Positions 16,774 through 25,030 of a DNA stretch of 64,000 nucleotides are shown here, piece by piece (position 1 is the first letter of the stretch; each line of letters opens with the position of its first letter). Below the pieces are notes generated by a model. The model ran no database searches and was not told the origin of the DNA. It saw only the letters and a list, made by a program, of their open reading frames with translations. This stretch comes from Clostridiales bacterium (lineage in GTDB: Bacteria > Bacillota > Clostridia > Oscillospirales > Acutalibacteraceae). The position numbers and the translations under genes were made by a program. The DNA lies in assembly GCA_019415945.1 (NCBI GenBank), contig DXYF01000041.1, positions 1 through 64,000 on the forward strand, given 5' to 3'.

Positions 16774-18246
16774 TTAGGTGTTATTTTTACTGTTAAAGTT
16801 CATTCCTCCGCGTTTTTTGCCCTTAAAGGTTTCCTTTGTGATGGGTGCGGGATAATTTCCCGTAAAACAGCCGTCACAAAAACCTACGGGAGCATAATTT
16901 ATCATTTCACGCAGGGATTCAACGGGCAAATATCCGAGGGAGTCTGCACCGCTGAGCTTTGTTATTTCTTCGATTGTGTGGTTGCAGGCAATAAGCTCTC
17001 CCCTCGACGGAATATCGGTTCCGTAATAGCATGGCCACATAAACGGCGGAGAACTGATACGCATATGAACCTCTTTTGCTCCCGCCTCACGAAGCATTGT
17101 TACAATTCTGTCTACCGTAGTACCTCTTACAATACTGTCGTCTATCATAACAACACGCTTGCCCTTTACCATATCGGCAATGGGATTGAGCTTTATTTTA
17201 ACGCTTTTCATTCGTTCCTTTTGGCTGGGTTTAATAAAGGTTCTTCCTATATAGCTGTTTTTTACAATAGCTTTTTCGTACGGTATGCCCGATTCCTCGC
17301 TGTAGCCTATTGCGGCGTCTATACCCGACTCGGGAACACCGATTACCATATCCGCTTCAACGGGGAATGTTCTTGCAAGAATTCTGCCTGCCTGTTTTCG
17401 AGCCTCGTAGACGCTTACACCGTCTATGTAGGAGTCGCTTCTTGCAAAATATATATATTCAAATATGCATAGAGATTTTTTCTTCTCACCGAAATCGGGT
17501 TTTATGCTCCTGATTCCTTCCTCGTTTACAACAACAATCTCGCCCGGTTCTATATCGCGGATATATTCAGCTCCGCAGGCGTCAAGTGCGGCACTTTCGC
17601 TAGCAAACACTACAGAATCATTGTATTTGCCCATGCAAAGCGGACGAAATCCGTGAGGATCCCTTGCGGCAATAAGCTTTCTGGGGCTCATTACGAGCAG
17701 AGAGTACGCACCCTCAATTACACGCATGGTGCGTGCTACAGCTTCTTCAACGCTGTAACATTTAAGCCGTTCTCTTGCGACTACATAGCAAATAACCTCT
17801 GAGTCGATAGTTGTCTGAAAAATCGCTCCACGCTGTTCAAGCTGTCTGCGGATTTCTACGGCATTTGTAAGATTGCCGTTGTGAGCCACGGAAAGAGTAC
17901 CCTTTACATAACGCATAACAAGCGGCTGTGCATTTTCAAGCACAGAGCCGCCTGCCGTTGAATAACGAACATGTGAAATACCCATTTGACCGTTTAACGA
18001 GTCAAGTATGCTGTTGTTGAACACTTCGGTAACAAGACCCATATTTTTATGATAATCTACGACGCCGTCATCGCATACAGCGATTCCGCAGCTTTCCTGA
18101 CCTCTGTGCTGAAGAGCAAGAAGTCCGTTGTAGCAAGCATAGGCAGGATTAATCGAGCCGTCACTGAACACTCCGAATACACCGCACTCTTCATGCAGTC
18201 CTTCCTTTGCAAAATTATCTAAATAAAAATTCAAGGGTTCCACCAT
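16774..18246 (-). CDS. purF: Amidophosphoribosyltransferase
   Basis: 490 residues. It commits PRPP to purine synthesis using glutamine. The N-terminal propeptide ends at EECGVFGV, so Cys (about residue 21) becomes the mature N-terminal nucleophile. The PRPP loop VVMIDDSIVRGTT follows in the type I phosphoribosyltransferase domain. Late cysteines in MWPCYYG and FCDGCFTG fit the iron-sulfur cluster of the Bacillus-type enzyme. Second gene of the operon, 36 bases after purC. Confidence 0.96.
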   Translation of the reverse strand: MVEPLNFYLDNFAKEGLHEECGVFGVFSDGSINPAYACYNGLLALQHRGQESCGIAVCDDGVVDYHKNMGLVTEVFNNSILDSLNGQMGISHVRYSTAGGSVLENAQPLVMRYVKGTLSVAHNGNLTNAVEIRRQLEQRGAIFQTTIDSEVICYVVARERLKCYSVEEAVARTMRVIEGAYSLLVMSPRKLIAARDPHGFRPLCMGKYNDSVVFASESAALDACGAEYIRDIEPGEIVVVNEEGIRSIKPDFGEKKKSLCIFEYIYFARSDSYIDGVSVYEARKQAGRILARTFPVEADMVIGVPESGIDAAIGYSEESGIPYEKAIVKNSYIGRTFIKPSQKERMKSVKIKLNPIADMVKGKRVVMIDDSIVRGTTVDRIVTMLREAGAKEVHMRISSPPFMWPCYYGTDIPSRGELIACNHTIEEITKLSGADSLGYLPVESLREMINYAPVGFCDGCFTGNYPAPITKETFKGKKRGGMNFNSKNNT

Positions 18247-18282
18247 CCGTATTATAAGGTTGCATTAAAAGATTTCGGATAA

Positions 18283-18990
18283 TTAAGCAAGACCGATACG
18301 CTTCATCATTTCTGCGTAAGCCTCTTCTACACCGCCCATATCACGGCGGAAACGATCCTTATCAAGCTTCTCCTGTGTGTCCATATCCCAGAAACGGCAA
18401 GTATCGGGCGAAATCTCATCAGCAAGGAGGATCTGACCGTGGAATCTGCCGAATTCAATCTTAAAGTCAATCAAATCAACATTGCATTCCTTAAAGAATT
18501 CAACCATAAGCTCGTTAATGCGAAGAGCAGTCTTTGAAATTGTATCAATTTCTTCCTTTGTAGCAAAGCCTGCTGCAAGAATGTGATATTCGTTTACCAT
18601 CGGATCGCCGAGGTCATCGTTCTTGTAGCAAAACTCAAGCACGGGAGTTTTCATCGGAGTGCCCTCGGGAAGTCCCAAACGCTTTGAAAGACTGCCTGCT
18701 GCTTTGTTTCTTACAATTACTTCGAGAGGAACTATTTCAACTTTCTTCAAAACAGTTTCTCTGTCGTTTAATTCCTCAACAAAGTCTGTTGCAATTCCGT
18801 TCTTTTCAAGAAGCTTAAACATAAAGTTGCTCATACGGTTATTAACAACGCCCTTACCGATTATTGTACCTTTCTTCTCGCCGTTAAAGGCAGTTGCGTC
18901 GTCTTTATAGGATACTACGCAATAATCGGGATTTTCTGTTGAATATACTTTTTTAGCTTTTCCCTCATACATGAGTTCTTTCTTTTCCAT
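18283..18990 (-). CDS. purC: SAICAR synthetase
   Basis: 235 residues. It joins CAIR and aspartate to give SAICAR. Conserved stretches include YEGKAKKVY at the start, VEIVPLEVIVRN, and DFKIEFGR with LLADEISPDTCR. GGAGGAAT precedes the ATG. First gene of the purine operon; purE, K, D, L, M, N and H are not in this window, so they must lie elsewhere if present. Confidence 0.96.
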   Translation of the reverse strand: MEKKELMYEGKAKKVYSTENPDYCVVSYKDDATAFNGEKKGTIIGKGVVNNRMSNFMFKLLEKNGIATDFVEELNDRETVLKKVEIVPLEVIVRNKAAGSLSKRLGLPEGTPMKTPVLEFCYKNDDLGDPMVNEYHILAAGFATKEEIDTISKTALRINELMVEFFKECNVDLIDFKIEFGRFHGQILLADEISPDTCRFWDMDTQEKLDKDRFRRDMGGVEEAYAEMMKRIGLA

Positions 18991-19069
18991 TAAAATTCCT
19001 CCATAACACGGTCAGAGCCGATAATTTTTCATACGCTCAAACCTAAAATTAAATAACAACACAACATAT

Positions 19070-19098
19070 ATTATAATATAGTTTTTGAAAATTAGCAA
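19070..19098 (-). promoter_or_regulatory. Promoter of the purine operon
   Basis: On the minus strand TTGCTA (19093-19098), 17 nt, TATAAT (19070-19075). The leader of about 70 nt shows no guanine riboswitch core. The remaining bases up to the tRNA gene are AT-rich and hold only the tRNA promoter. Confidence 0.75.
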
Positions 19099-19230
19099 CC
19101 GTATTAGAATTAAAAATAAAAATTTACATTATTTTTTAGGTTTTATTTTATTTTTCAACATGAAATTTATTACGCAAAGCCTGCTAAAAGCATAAATGAA
19201 ACAGAAATTTTAATTAGTTTTAATTTTATC

Positions 19231-19259
19231 TTGATTTTTCGGGAAGTATATTGTATAAT
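19231..19259 (+). promoter_or_regulatory. Promoter of tRNA-Leu
   Basis: TTGATT, 17 nt, TATAAT, ending 13 bases before the tRNA 5' end. Confidence 0.85.
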
Positions 19260-19272
19260 AACATATGTTCCT

Positions 19273-19359
19273 GCCGGTGTGATGGAATTGGCAGACGTAG
19301 TGGACTCAAAATCCACCGGTAGCGATACCGTGCCGGTTCGAGTCCGGCCACCGGCACCA
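19273..19359 (+). tRNA. tRNA-Leu (anticodon CAA)
   Basis: 87 nt including an encoded CCA. The acceptor GCCGGTG pairs with CACCGGC. The anticodon stem GTGGA/TCCAC closes the loop CTCAAAA, giving CAA, which reads UUG. The long variable arm (GGTAGCGATACC region) marks a class II tRNA. The T arm is CCGG-TTCGAGT-CCGG. A strong terminator follows six bases later. Confidence 0.96.
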
Positions 19360-19364
19360 AGCTT

Positions 19365-19397
19365 AGTCCGAACGCAAATGCGTTCGGACTTTTTTTA
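19365..19397 (+). terminator. tRNA-Leu terminator
   Basis: AGTCCGAACGC pairs with GCGTTCGGACT (11 bp, AAAT loop), followed by a run of T. Confidence 0.95.
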
Positions 19398-19588
19398 ATT
19401 GCAGCTTTGCTTCTAATTTTTCATAAGTTTGCGATGAGCGTGTAATCTGTAGCATAAACTCATAAAAGATAAATATAAATGTGCGACAAAAAGATTCGGT
19501 TACGGCATCTCGTTTTCAATACGGTAACGCTTATTTTCATCAGCCATAAAAAATATGTAGCTTTCTATTGTTTTTGATTTATTTTCTC

Positions 19589-19617
19589 TTGTTGTATTCA
19601 TCTATTGATGATATAAT
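19589..19617 (+). promoter_or_regulatory. Promoter of the GH32 gene
   Basis: TTGTTG, 17 nt, TATAAT preceded by TGA (extended -10). The stretch from the tRNA terminator to here (about 190 bp) holds nothing else I can identify. Confidence 0.65.
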
Positions 19618-19662
19618 CATAGATACAGTACATCATTTGACAATAATAAGGTGGAATTTCAA

Positions 19663-21216
19663 ATGAAAATAACGATAAAAAATAATTATTTGGTATTTCC
19701 TGTTAATACGCTTGCAACCAATAAGCTGTTGACCTTTAAACTGGCTGACAAAACGGTTTACAAGCTTGACATAAAAATTGATTATTTTAATCCGAATTTT
19801 AACGCTTATATAGATGTTTCGAGATTTATCGGACAAATATTAGACATATCTGTTAATCCGCAAATAAAACTTGACTTTCGTGCTTCAGATGAAATAGATA
19901 TTGAGAATTTGTACAAAGAACCCCTGCGTCCTCAAATTCACTTTACTGCCAAAAACGGCTGGATTAATGATCCTAACGGTCTGATTTATCTTGACGGTAT
20001 TTATCATATGTTTTACCAGTATAATCCTGCTGAAAGTAATTGGGGGAATATGCACTGGGGACACGCGACAAGCAATGATTTGGTGCATTGGACAGAGGAG
20101 AAAACAGCTCTTTTCCCCGATGAGAGGGGTATGATGTTTTCGGGCAGTGCTGTTTTAGATGAAAAAAATCTGCTTGGAAAAAATACAGAAAACAAAAAAG
20201 CGGTGTTATTATATTATACAACGACAAATCCTTTTTCGCAGTGCCTTTCATATTCGACCGATGGCTTCAAAAGTATAGAAAAATATTCGGATAATCCTAT
20301 AATTGAGAATATTGAGGAAGAAAACCGTGATCCCAAGGTGACTTTTTGCGATGAGCTTGACTGTTATCTTATGGTGCTTTATTTAAAGGAAGATATTTTT
20401 TGTATTTTAAAATCCGATGATTTGGTCAACTGGAACGAACTGCAGCGTTTGAGATTGCAGGGGGATGATGAATGTCCCGATTTTTTCCCGCTTACTGATA
20501 TAAAGGGAAACCGCAAATGGATTTTTATCGGTGCTCACGGCAAATATTTGGTAGGAAAATTTAAACACGGTAAATTTGAACCCGAGCAGGAAGCAATTTC
20601 GCATCAATACGGTTGCTCCGCCTACGCGGGACAAACCTTCAGTAATCTTTCAAACGGGCGTGTAGTAAGAGTTGCTTGGGACAGGTGGGGGTTGCCCTCT
20701 TGCGGCTTTAACGGGCAGATGGGAATACCTGTGGAAATATCGTTAAACTCATTTGAAAACACATTTTATATTGAAGCAAAACCTGTCAAAGAAATAGAAT
20801 CGCTGTATAATAAAACTAAACATTTTGAAAATATTAAAATTACTCCCGAAAATGATTTTTGTACGCAGCTTGAGGATACACCGTATCTGTTTAAGCTAAG
20901 CGGGTTAATTAATGATTACGGAGTAACAGAGATGCAAATTTTCGGAAAAACAATTCGATTTGATTTTAAAAAGAATGAAATTGCTGTCGGAGATAATTTT
21001 GCTCCGATTTCCGTAACCTCGGAAAAATTCGATATAACAATCATAGTTGACAGGTGCAGTTTCGAAATATTTGCGGACAGCGGTAAAATCTTTATGTCAT
21101 GTTTAGATAATAATACCCTTTGTGATCGCAACATACCCAATTTTGTTATCAAAACCGATAATGAAAGGGTAATTGAATCTATAGAAATGCACTCGTTAAA
21201 TTCTATTTGGATATAA
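19663..21216 (+). CDS. Glycoside hydrolase family 32 beta-fructosidase
   Basis: 517 residues, no signal peptide, so probably cytoplasmic. After an 85-residue N-terminal beta-type extension come the GH32 five-blade propeller landmarks: WINDPNG (100-106, nucleophile Asp103), FSGSA (159-163), RDP (222-224) and the acid/base Glu in ECP (270-272). A C-terminal beta-sandwich ends the protein. It should cleave terminal fructose from sucrose, sucrose phosphate or short fructans. The ATG at 19663 has AAGGTGG upstream; a GTG four codons earlier lies in that ribosome site. It stands alone: no transporter, fructokinase or regulator is adjacent. Confidence 0.9.
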   Translation: MKITIKNNYLVFPVNTLATNKLLTFKLADKTVYKLDIKIDYFNPNFNAYIDVSRFIGQILDISVNPQIKLDFRASDEIDIENLYKEPLRPQIHFTAKNGWINDPNGLIYLDGIYHMFYQYNPAESNWGNMHWGHATSNDLVHWTEEKTALFPDERGMMFSGSAVLDEKNLLGKNTENKKAVLLYYTTTNPFSQCLSYSTDGFKSIEKYSDNPIIENIEEENRDPKVTFCDELDCYLMVLYLKEDIFCILKSDDLVNWNELQRLRLQGDDECPDFFPLTDIKGNRKWIFIGAHGKYLVGKFKHGKFEPEQEAISHQYGCSAYAGQTFSNLSNGRVVRVAWDRWGLPSCGFNGQMGIPVEISLNSFENTFYIEAKPVKEIESLYNKTKHFENIKITPENDFCTQLEDTPYLFKLSGLINDYGVTEMQIFGKTIRFDFKKNEIAVGDNFAPISVTSEKFDITIIVDRCSFEIFADSGKIFMSCLDNNTLCDRNIPNFVIKTDNERVIESIEMHSLNSIWI

Positions 21217-21550
21217 ATGTATGAAAGATCTGTTATTCAGATAAATTTCGGGTGATATATTCTGCGATAACAGTATAATTGCAGTGTATCTTTAAAACAC
21301 GGTGATTAAAATTTTATGCTTTCGGATTTCAGGGACTAAAATTTAGATTTTATTATCATTTCAGAGTGAGTGTATGAAACAGTTTATTACCGCAACAATC
21401 GCACCATAAAAGAAAGAGGCTTGGTACCTGCTCAACACAGATACCAAGCCGTTTTTAGCTGATTGATATTTAATTTGTACAAATGATTAGCAAAAACTTT
21501 GTATAGATTTTTTGGAAGTTCTTCAAAACATAAGGTGGATAATTACGGTA
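21217..21550. other. 334-bp gap after the GH32 gene
   Basis: No gene. The only clear element is the terminator at 21418-21456, 200 bases after the GH32 stop. A loose inverted repeat CTGTTAT...ATAACAG lies near 21232-21275. Confidence 0.5.
21418..21456 (+). terminator. Terminator between the GH32 and pseudokinase genes
   Basis: GGCTTGGTA pairs with TACCAAGCC (nine bp, 15-base loop), then GTTTTT. It may serve the GH32 transcript. Confidence 0.75.
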
Positions 21551-23182
21551 TCATTGTGCATTTGTTTCTTCGGTTTCGGAACCCTTGCTCACTAAGATAA
21601 CAAGATTTGTACCGTATTCTACAGTATCGCCGGCCTGATGGCTCTTATAACCGATTACACGATCCTCTGCAACGGTATCGCTGTACTGATACTCGGCTGT
21701 TGCAAGCAGTCCCTGCTCGGCTATCTCGGACGCAGCGTCATCAAGCTTTTCTCCCTCAATTTCGGGAAGCTCTCTCATCTGTGCACCTTTGCTCACGGTA
21801 ACGCTTATTATTATTCCGTCGTCCTGCATAACCTTTGAACCTGCGGCAGGCGTCTGAGAAATAATCGCACCCTCTTCATACTCGTTGCTGTATTCATCGG
21901 CATAGGCTCTGTAAACGGTGATTTTCGTATCGTTCTCTGTCTGCTTTACAACATCATCGTAATTCATCCCCACATAATTGGGAATTGTTGCACCTGTCCA
22001 CTCTGTATTCTGAGTTGATTCAACCGTTTCCTCGACATTGGAGCCGAACATTCCTGCGAGTGGATTTTGCATTAACCAAAAAACACCTGCTATGCCCAAA
22101 ACAAGGACGGTTACTGCGGCAGAAATAATCACAATGGAAGTTTTAGACATTCCGTTTTTGCCTTTTTCACGCCTGTCTGCGTCGGCAAGGTTCATACTTG
22201 CCGTCCTTGAAATTTCTTCCTGAATAGCTTTGGCTGTGTGAGCCACGGAAAGCTGTGAGCGAAGCTCGTCAAAATCAGTGATTCTGTTTTCACGCTCAAC
22301 CTGCAAGCCGTTTGCAAGTGCCGACACCACATGAGGCGGCAAACGCTTAACTGTTGTAGTGCTCATCAAAAGTCTGCTGTCCCGGCGTCGCTCGGGGGCA
22401 CTTTTGGGAAGATGACCTGTAAGGGCATAAAAAAGTGTTGAACAAAATCCGTAGATATCCGTTATATCGTCAAGAGGGAAATTGTCTTCATACTGTTCGG
22501 GAGCAGCAGCACCCGAAAACAACTGCGACTTGAGCGCGGTTCCCCGCTTGCGTTCATTCTCGGTTGAAAAACCGCTTATCTTGATTTTGCCGGAAGATGT
22601 TATATAAATATTTTTCGGGGCAATGGCATAATGACCGATTCCACGCTTGTGCAAAGCCTCAAGTGCCGAAATAACGGGCATAAACAACGGACGAGCAATA
22701 TCCCATTCAAGGCTTCCGCCGCTTCGCTCAACATACTCCTCAAACGGTATTAACGCTTTGTTTTCTTCGACCGCATAGACGGTATTATTTTCTTCAAAAA
22801 CATTGTGTACTCTGGTCAACGCGGAAAGGTCGCGAAGCTCACAAAGCACACGGTAATAACTGATAAAATCGTCCTTGAGTTTATTGTACACAAGACGATT
22901 TTCGTAATTGACCTTAACTTCAAGAGAGTCCTGTTCCCTGCTGAAAAGACCGACAGGCAAAAACTCGCATATTATAACTACATCTCCCGTTTGCTTGTCA
23001 AAACTCAGATATCTTGTACTCTCGCCGTTTGTATCCATACCTGCACCGACGATATATCTGTTTGCTAAAACGGTGCCGTAGGGCAAAAAAGGTGCCTGTT
23101 GTTTTTCTGAATTATCAAAACCACATTCGGGACAAATTTTATTATTGCCGATTTCCTGCATGCAACCCATACACAGCGACAT
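21551..23182 (-). CDS. Zinc-ribbon PASTA pseudokinase, membrane-anchored
   Basis: 543 residues. A zinc ribbon (C4-x2-C7, C17-x2-C20) precedes a protein-kinase fold (about 36-315), one membrane helix (about 349-371), and two extracellular PASTA-like repeats (about 397-466 and 470-535). The kinase fold keeps the APEQ motif and the TDIYGF stretch, but the catalytic landmarks are gone: the beta-3 Lys is Cys (C72 in VIICEF), HRD is HYA (184-186) with Ala188 for the loop Lys, and DFG is GFS (204-206). I therefore read it as a pseudokinase that senses muropeptide-like ligands or scaffolds a partner. It has its own ribosome site (TTGGAG) and lies about 1.8 kb from an active PrkC. Confidence 0.85.
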   Translation of the reverse strand: MSLCMGCMQEIGNNKICPECGFDNSEKQQAPFLPYGTVLANRYIVGAGMDTNGESTRYLSFDKQTGDVVIICEFLPVGLFSREQDSLEVKVNYENRLVYNKLKDDFISYYRVLCELRDLSALTRVHNVFEENNTVYAVEENKALIPFEEYVERSGGSLEWDIARPLFMPVISALEALHKRGIGHYAIAPKNIYITSSGKIKISGFSTENERKRGTALKSQLFSGAAAPEQYEDNFPLDDITDIYGFCSTLFYALTGHLPKSAPERRRDSRLLMSTTTVKRLPPHVVSALANGLQVERENRITDFDELRSQLSVAHTAKAIQEEISRTASMNLADADRREKGKNGMSKTSIVIISAAVTVLVLGIAGVFWLMQNPLAGMFGSNVEETVESTQNTEWTGATIPNYVGMNYDDVVKQTENDTKITVYRAYADEYSNEYEEGAIISQTPAAGSKVMQDDGIIISVTVSKGAQMRELPEIEGEKLDDAASEIAEQGLLATAEYQYSDTVAEDRVIGYKSHQAGDTVEYGTNLVILVSKGSETEETNAQ

Positions 23183-23329
23183 GTTTTATTCAACTCCAAA
23201 TCACATTGAATTATAATAGAATTTTCGCAAATCTCATTTTTTCCGAAAAGAATTATATCACAAAATTATTATTCCTTTCAAGATTTATGAATGTCATTAT
23301 AATTACAGTTTTGTTATAGAAAAATAAAT

Positions 23330-23405
23330 TGGTGGAGATAACGGGGTTCGAACCCGTGACCTTTTGACTGCCAGTCAAACACTCTCCCAGCTGAGCTATA
23401 CCCCC
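23330..23405 (-). tRNA. tRNA-Ala (anticodon GGC)
   Basis: 76 nt with encoded CCA. The acceptor GGGGGTA pairs with TATCTCC (two G-U). The anticodon arm TTTGA-CTGGCAG-TCAAA gives GGC, which reads GCC/GCU. The T loop is TTCGAAC with stem ACGGG/CCCGT. A TATAAT lies upstream of it, but no good -35, so it could also be part of the thiN transcript. Confidence 0.93.
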
Positions 23406-23470
23406 ATATAAACCTTGCATATAACTATTATACACAAGATATATTGATTTTGTTTTTGAAAAAGAATTAT

Positions 23471-24112
23471 TTACCTGTAAATACAATCTTCATTTGCATT
23501 TATTATAAGTATTGCATTTCCGTCATATATCTTAATTTTCGCAAAATCGGATGTAAAAATATTTGAAATACCGATGGGAAAACAGCTTTTGATTTTATAT
23601 TTGTTCAAGGGATATTTCGCTCCCTCATACGAAACACATACTTCACAACACCCGAAAGGAAACAGAGAAAAGGTTTTGCCCTGCTGACCTTTAAAAATAT
23701 GTTCTCCTGCTGTGAGAAGCTCTATTCTTTCGTTTTCAGAAAGTATCACTCCCGTGCAGGAATGCTGCGACAAATACTCAAGAGCTGAAATATTTGCAAA
23801 GGTATGGTCTGTCCTGCCGCCCAAAGCTCCCAGCAAAAGAAAGTCGCGAAAGCCCTTTTGGATTCCCAAAGTAATTGCGTGTATTGTGTCGGTATCGTCT
23901 TTTTCAGGCTTTAATCTGACTGTCTGTACGGAATCGGGAATTTCACCTTTAAACGAATCAAAATCACCCACAATCAAATCGGGTACAATATTTGCAAGCT
24001 GTGAATACCCATAACCGCTGTCGGCACAAATGACATAATCGTCATTTTTTATTGCCTGCTTTAAAAAATCGGAATTTGTCTGCGGCGATCCCGATATTAT
24101 CACACAACGCAT
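23471..24112 (-). CDS. thiN: Thiamine pyrophosphokinase
   Basis: 213 residues. It forms thiamine diphosphate from thiamine and ATP. Family motifs visible: DSGYGY, GDFDSFKG with the metal-binding acidic residues, DDTDTIHAI, and GGRTDHTFAN. Typical length. It is the last gene of the conserved prpC-prkC-rsgA-(rpe)-thiN cluster; the ribulose-phosphate epimerase gene that often sits between rsgA and thiN is absent here. AGAGGTG precedes the ATG. Confidence 0.93.
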   Translation of the reverse strand: MRCVIISGSPQTNSDFLKQAIKNDDYVICADSGYGYSQLANIVPDLIVGDFDSFKGEIPDSVQTVRLKPEKDDTDTIHAITLGIQKGFRDFLLLGALGGRTDHTFANISALEYLSQHSCTGVILSENERIELLTAGEHIFKGQQGKTFSLFPFGCCEVCVSYEGAKYPLNKYKIKSCFPIGISNIFTSDFAKIKIYDGNAILIINANEDCIYR

Positions 24113-24133
24113 TGTATCACCTCTTTAATTGAG

Positions 24134-25030
24134 TCAGCGACGCTCCCAAAGCTTAATGGCCTTTACCTCGTTGTACATTGAAACATAACTATTGTGGCGT
24201 GAGGGCTCAATATCGCCGTCCCAAACTGCCTGCAAAATTCTGCATCCCTTTTCGCAGGTATGTGAACAAGAAGTAAATTTACATTCGCCTATATATTTTT
24301 CAAACTCCGGAAAACAGTATTGAAGCTGAGCTTTGTCTATAATTTCATATCTCTGCAAATCAACCGTAGAAAATCCCGGAGTATCGGCTACAAAACAGCC
24401 GTCAATTTCAAACAGCTCAACAGCTCTGGTAGTGTGTCTTCCCCGACCGAGCTTTCGGCTGATTTGACCCGTTTGAAGCTGTAACTGTGGAAAAATACGG
24501 TTAATAAGCGTTGACTTACCTACGCCGCTGTTTCCCGTAAAAGCCGCCGTTTTTCCTTTGAGGTAGTTTTTAAGTCTTTCAGACTCCTCATCGTCGTCGG
24601 GTGAACAAAGAAACACGGGGAAACCCGAGTTTTTGTAAATCCCTGCGATTTTATCTCCCGATTTGAGGTCATTTTTCGATACAACAATAACTGGCGTCAT
24701 ATTGCTGTTTATTGCGGCAGCCGTCATCTTGTCAATAACCGTAAAATTAGGATCGGGGTCAACGGTTGAGCAAACAATTATCAAAACATCAACATTCGCA
24801 AGAGCGGGTCTTTTCAGCTTGTTGCGTCTGGGCAATATTTCCTCAATAGAGGCAAATCCGTCATCAGGCACGGATATTGTCACACGGTCGCCTACAACGG
24901 GGGAATCTCCGCTTTTGCGAAAGCTTCCCCTCGCTTTACATTCATATTCTCTGCCGTCGCAAAGCACATAGTAAAATCCGCCGACGGCTTTAATTAATAT
25001 GCCGTTTTGTGTACACATACTCATCATCAA
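24134..25030 (-). CDS. rsgA: Ribosome small-subunit GTPase A
   Basis: About 298 residues. A late-stage 30S assembly GTPase with circularly permuted motifs: an N-terminal OB domain, then G4 (SKNDLK), G1 (GNSGVGKST) and G3 (DTPGF), then a C-terminal zinc site (CKFTSCSHTCEKGC). The order G4-G1-G3 is diagnostic. Several starts are possible (TTG at 25030, ATG at 25027, 25024 or 25018); the first overlaps the prkC stop, so translation is probably coupled. Confidence 0.95.
   Translation of the reverse strand: MMMSMCTQNGILIKAVGGFYYVLCDGREYECKARGSFRKSGDSPVVGDRVTISVPDDGFASIEEILPRRNKLKRPALANVDVLIIVCSTVDPDPNFTVIDKMTAAAINSNMTPVIVVSKNDLKSGDKIAGIYKNSGFPVFLCSPDDDEESERLKNYLKGKTAAFTGNSGVGKSTLINRIFPQLQLQTGQISRKLGRGRHTTRAVELFEIDGCFVADTPGFSTVDLQRYEIIDKAQLQYCFPEFEKYIGECKFTSCSHTCEKGCRILQAVWDGDIEPSRHNSYVSMYNEVKAIKLWERR

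Noticed and set aside
16768..17472. A 234-codon open frame antisense to purF
   Set aside because: Shadow of purF; residue composition is not protein-like and there is no convincing ribosome site.
18991..19069. Purine riboswitch before purC
   Set aside because: The leader is short, and the paired P1/P2/P3 core of the purine aptamer is missing.
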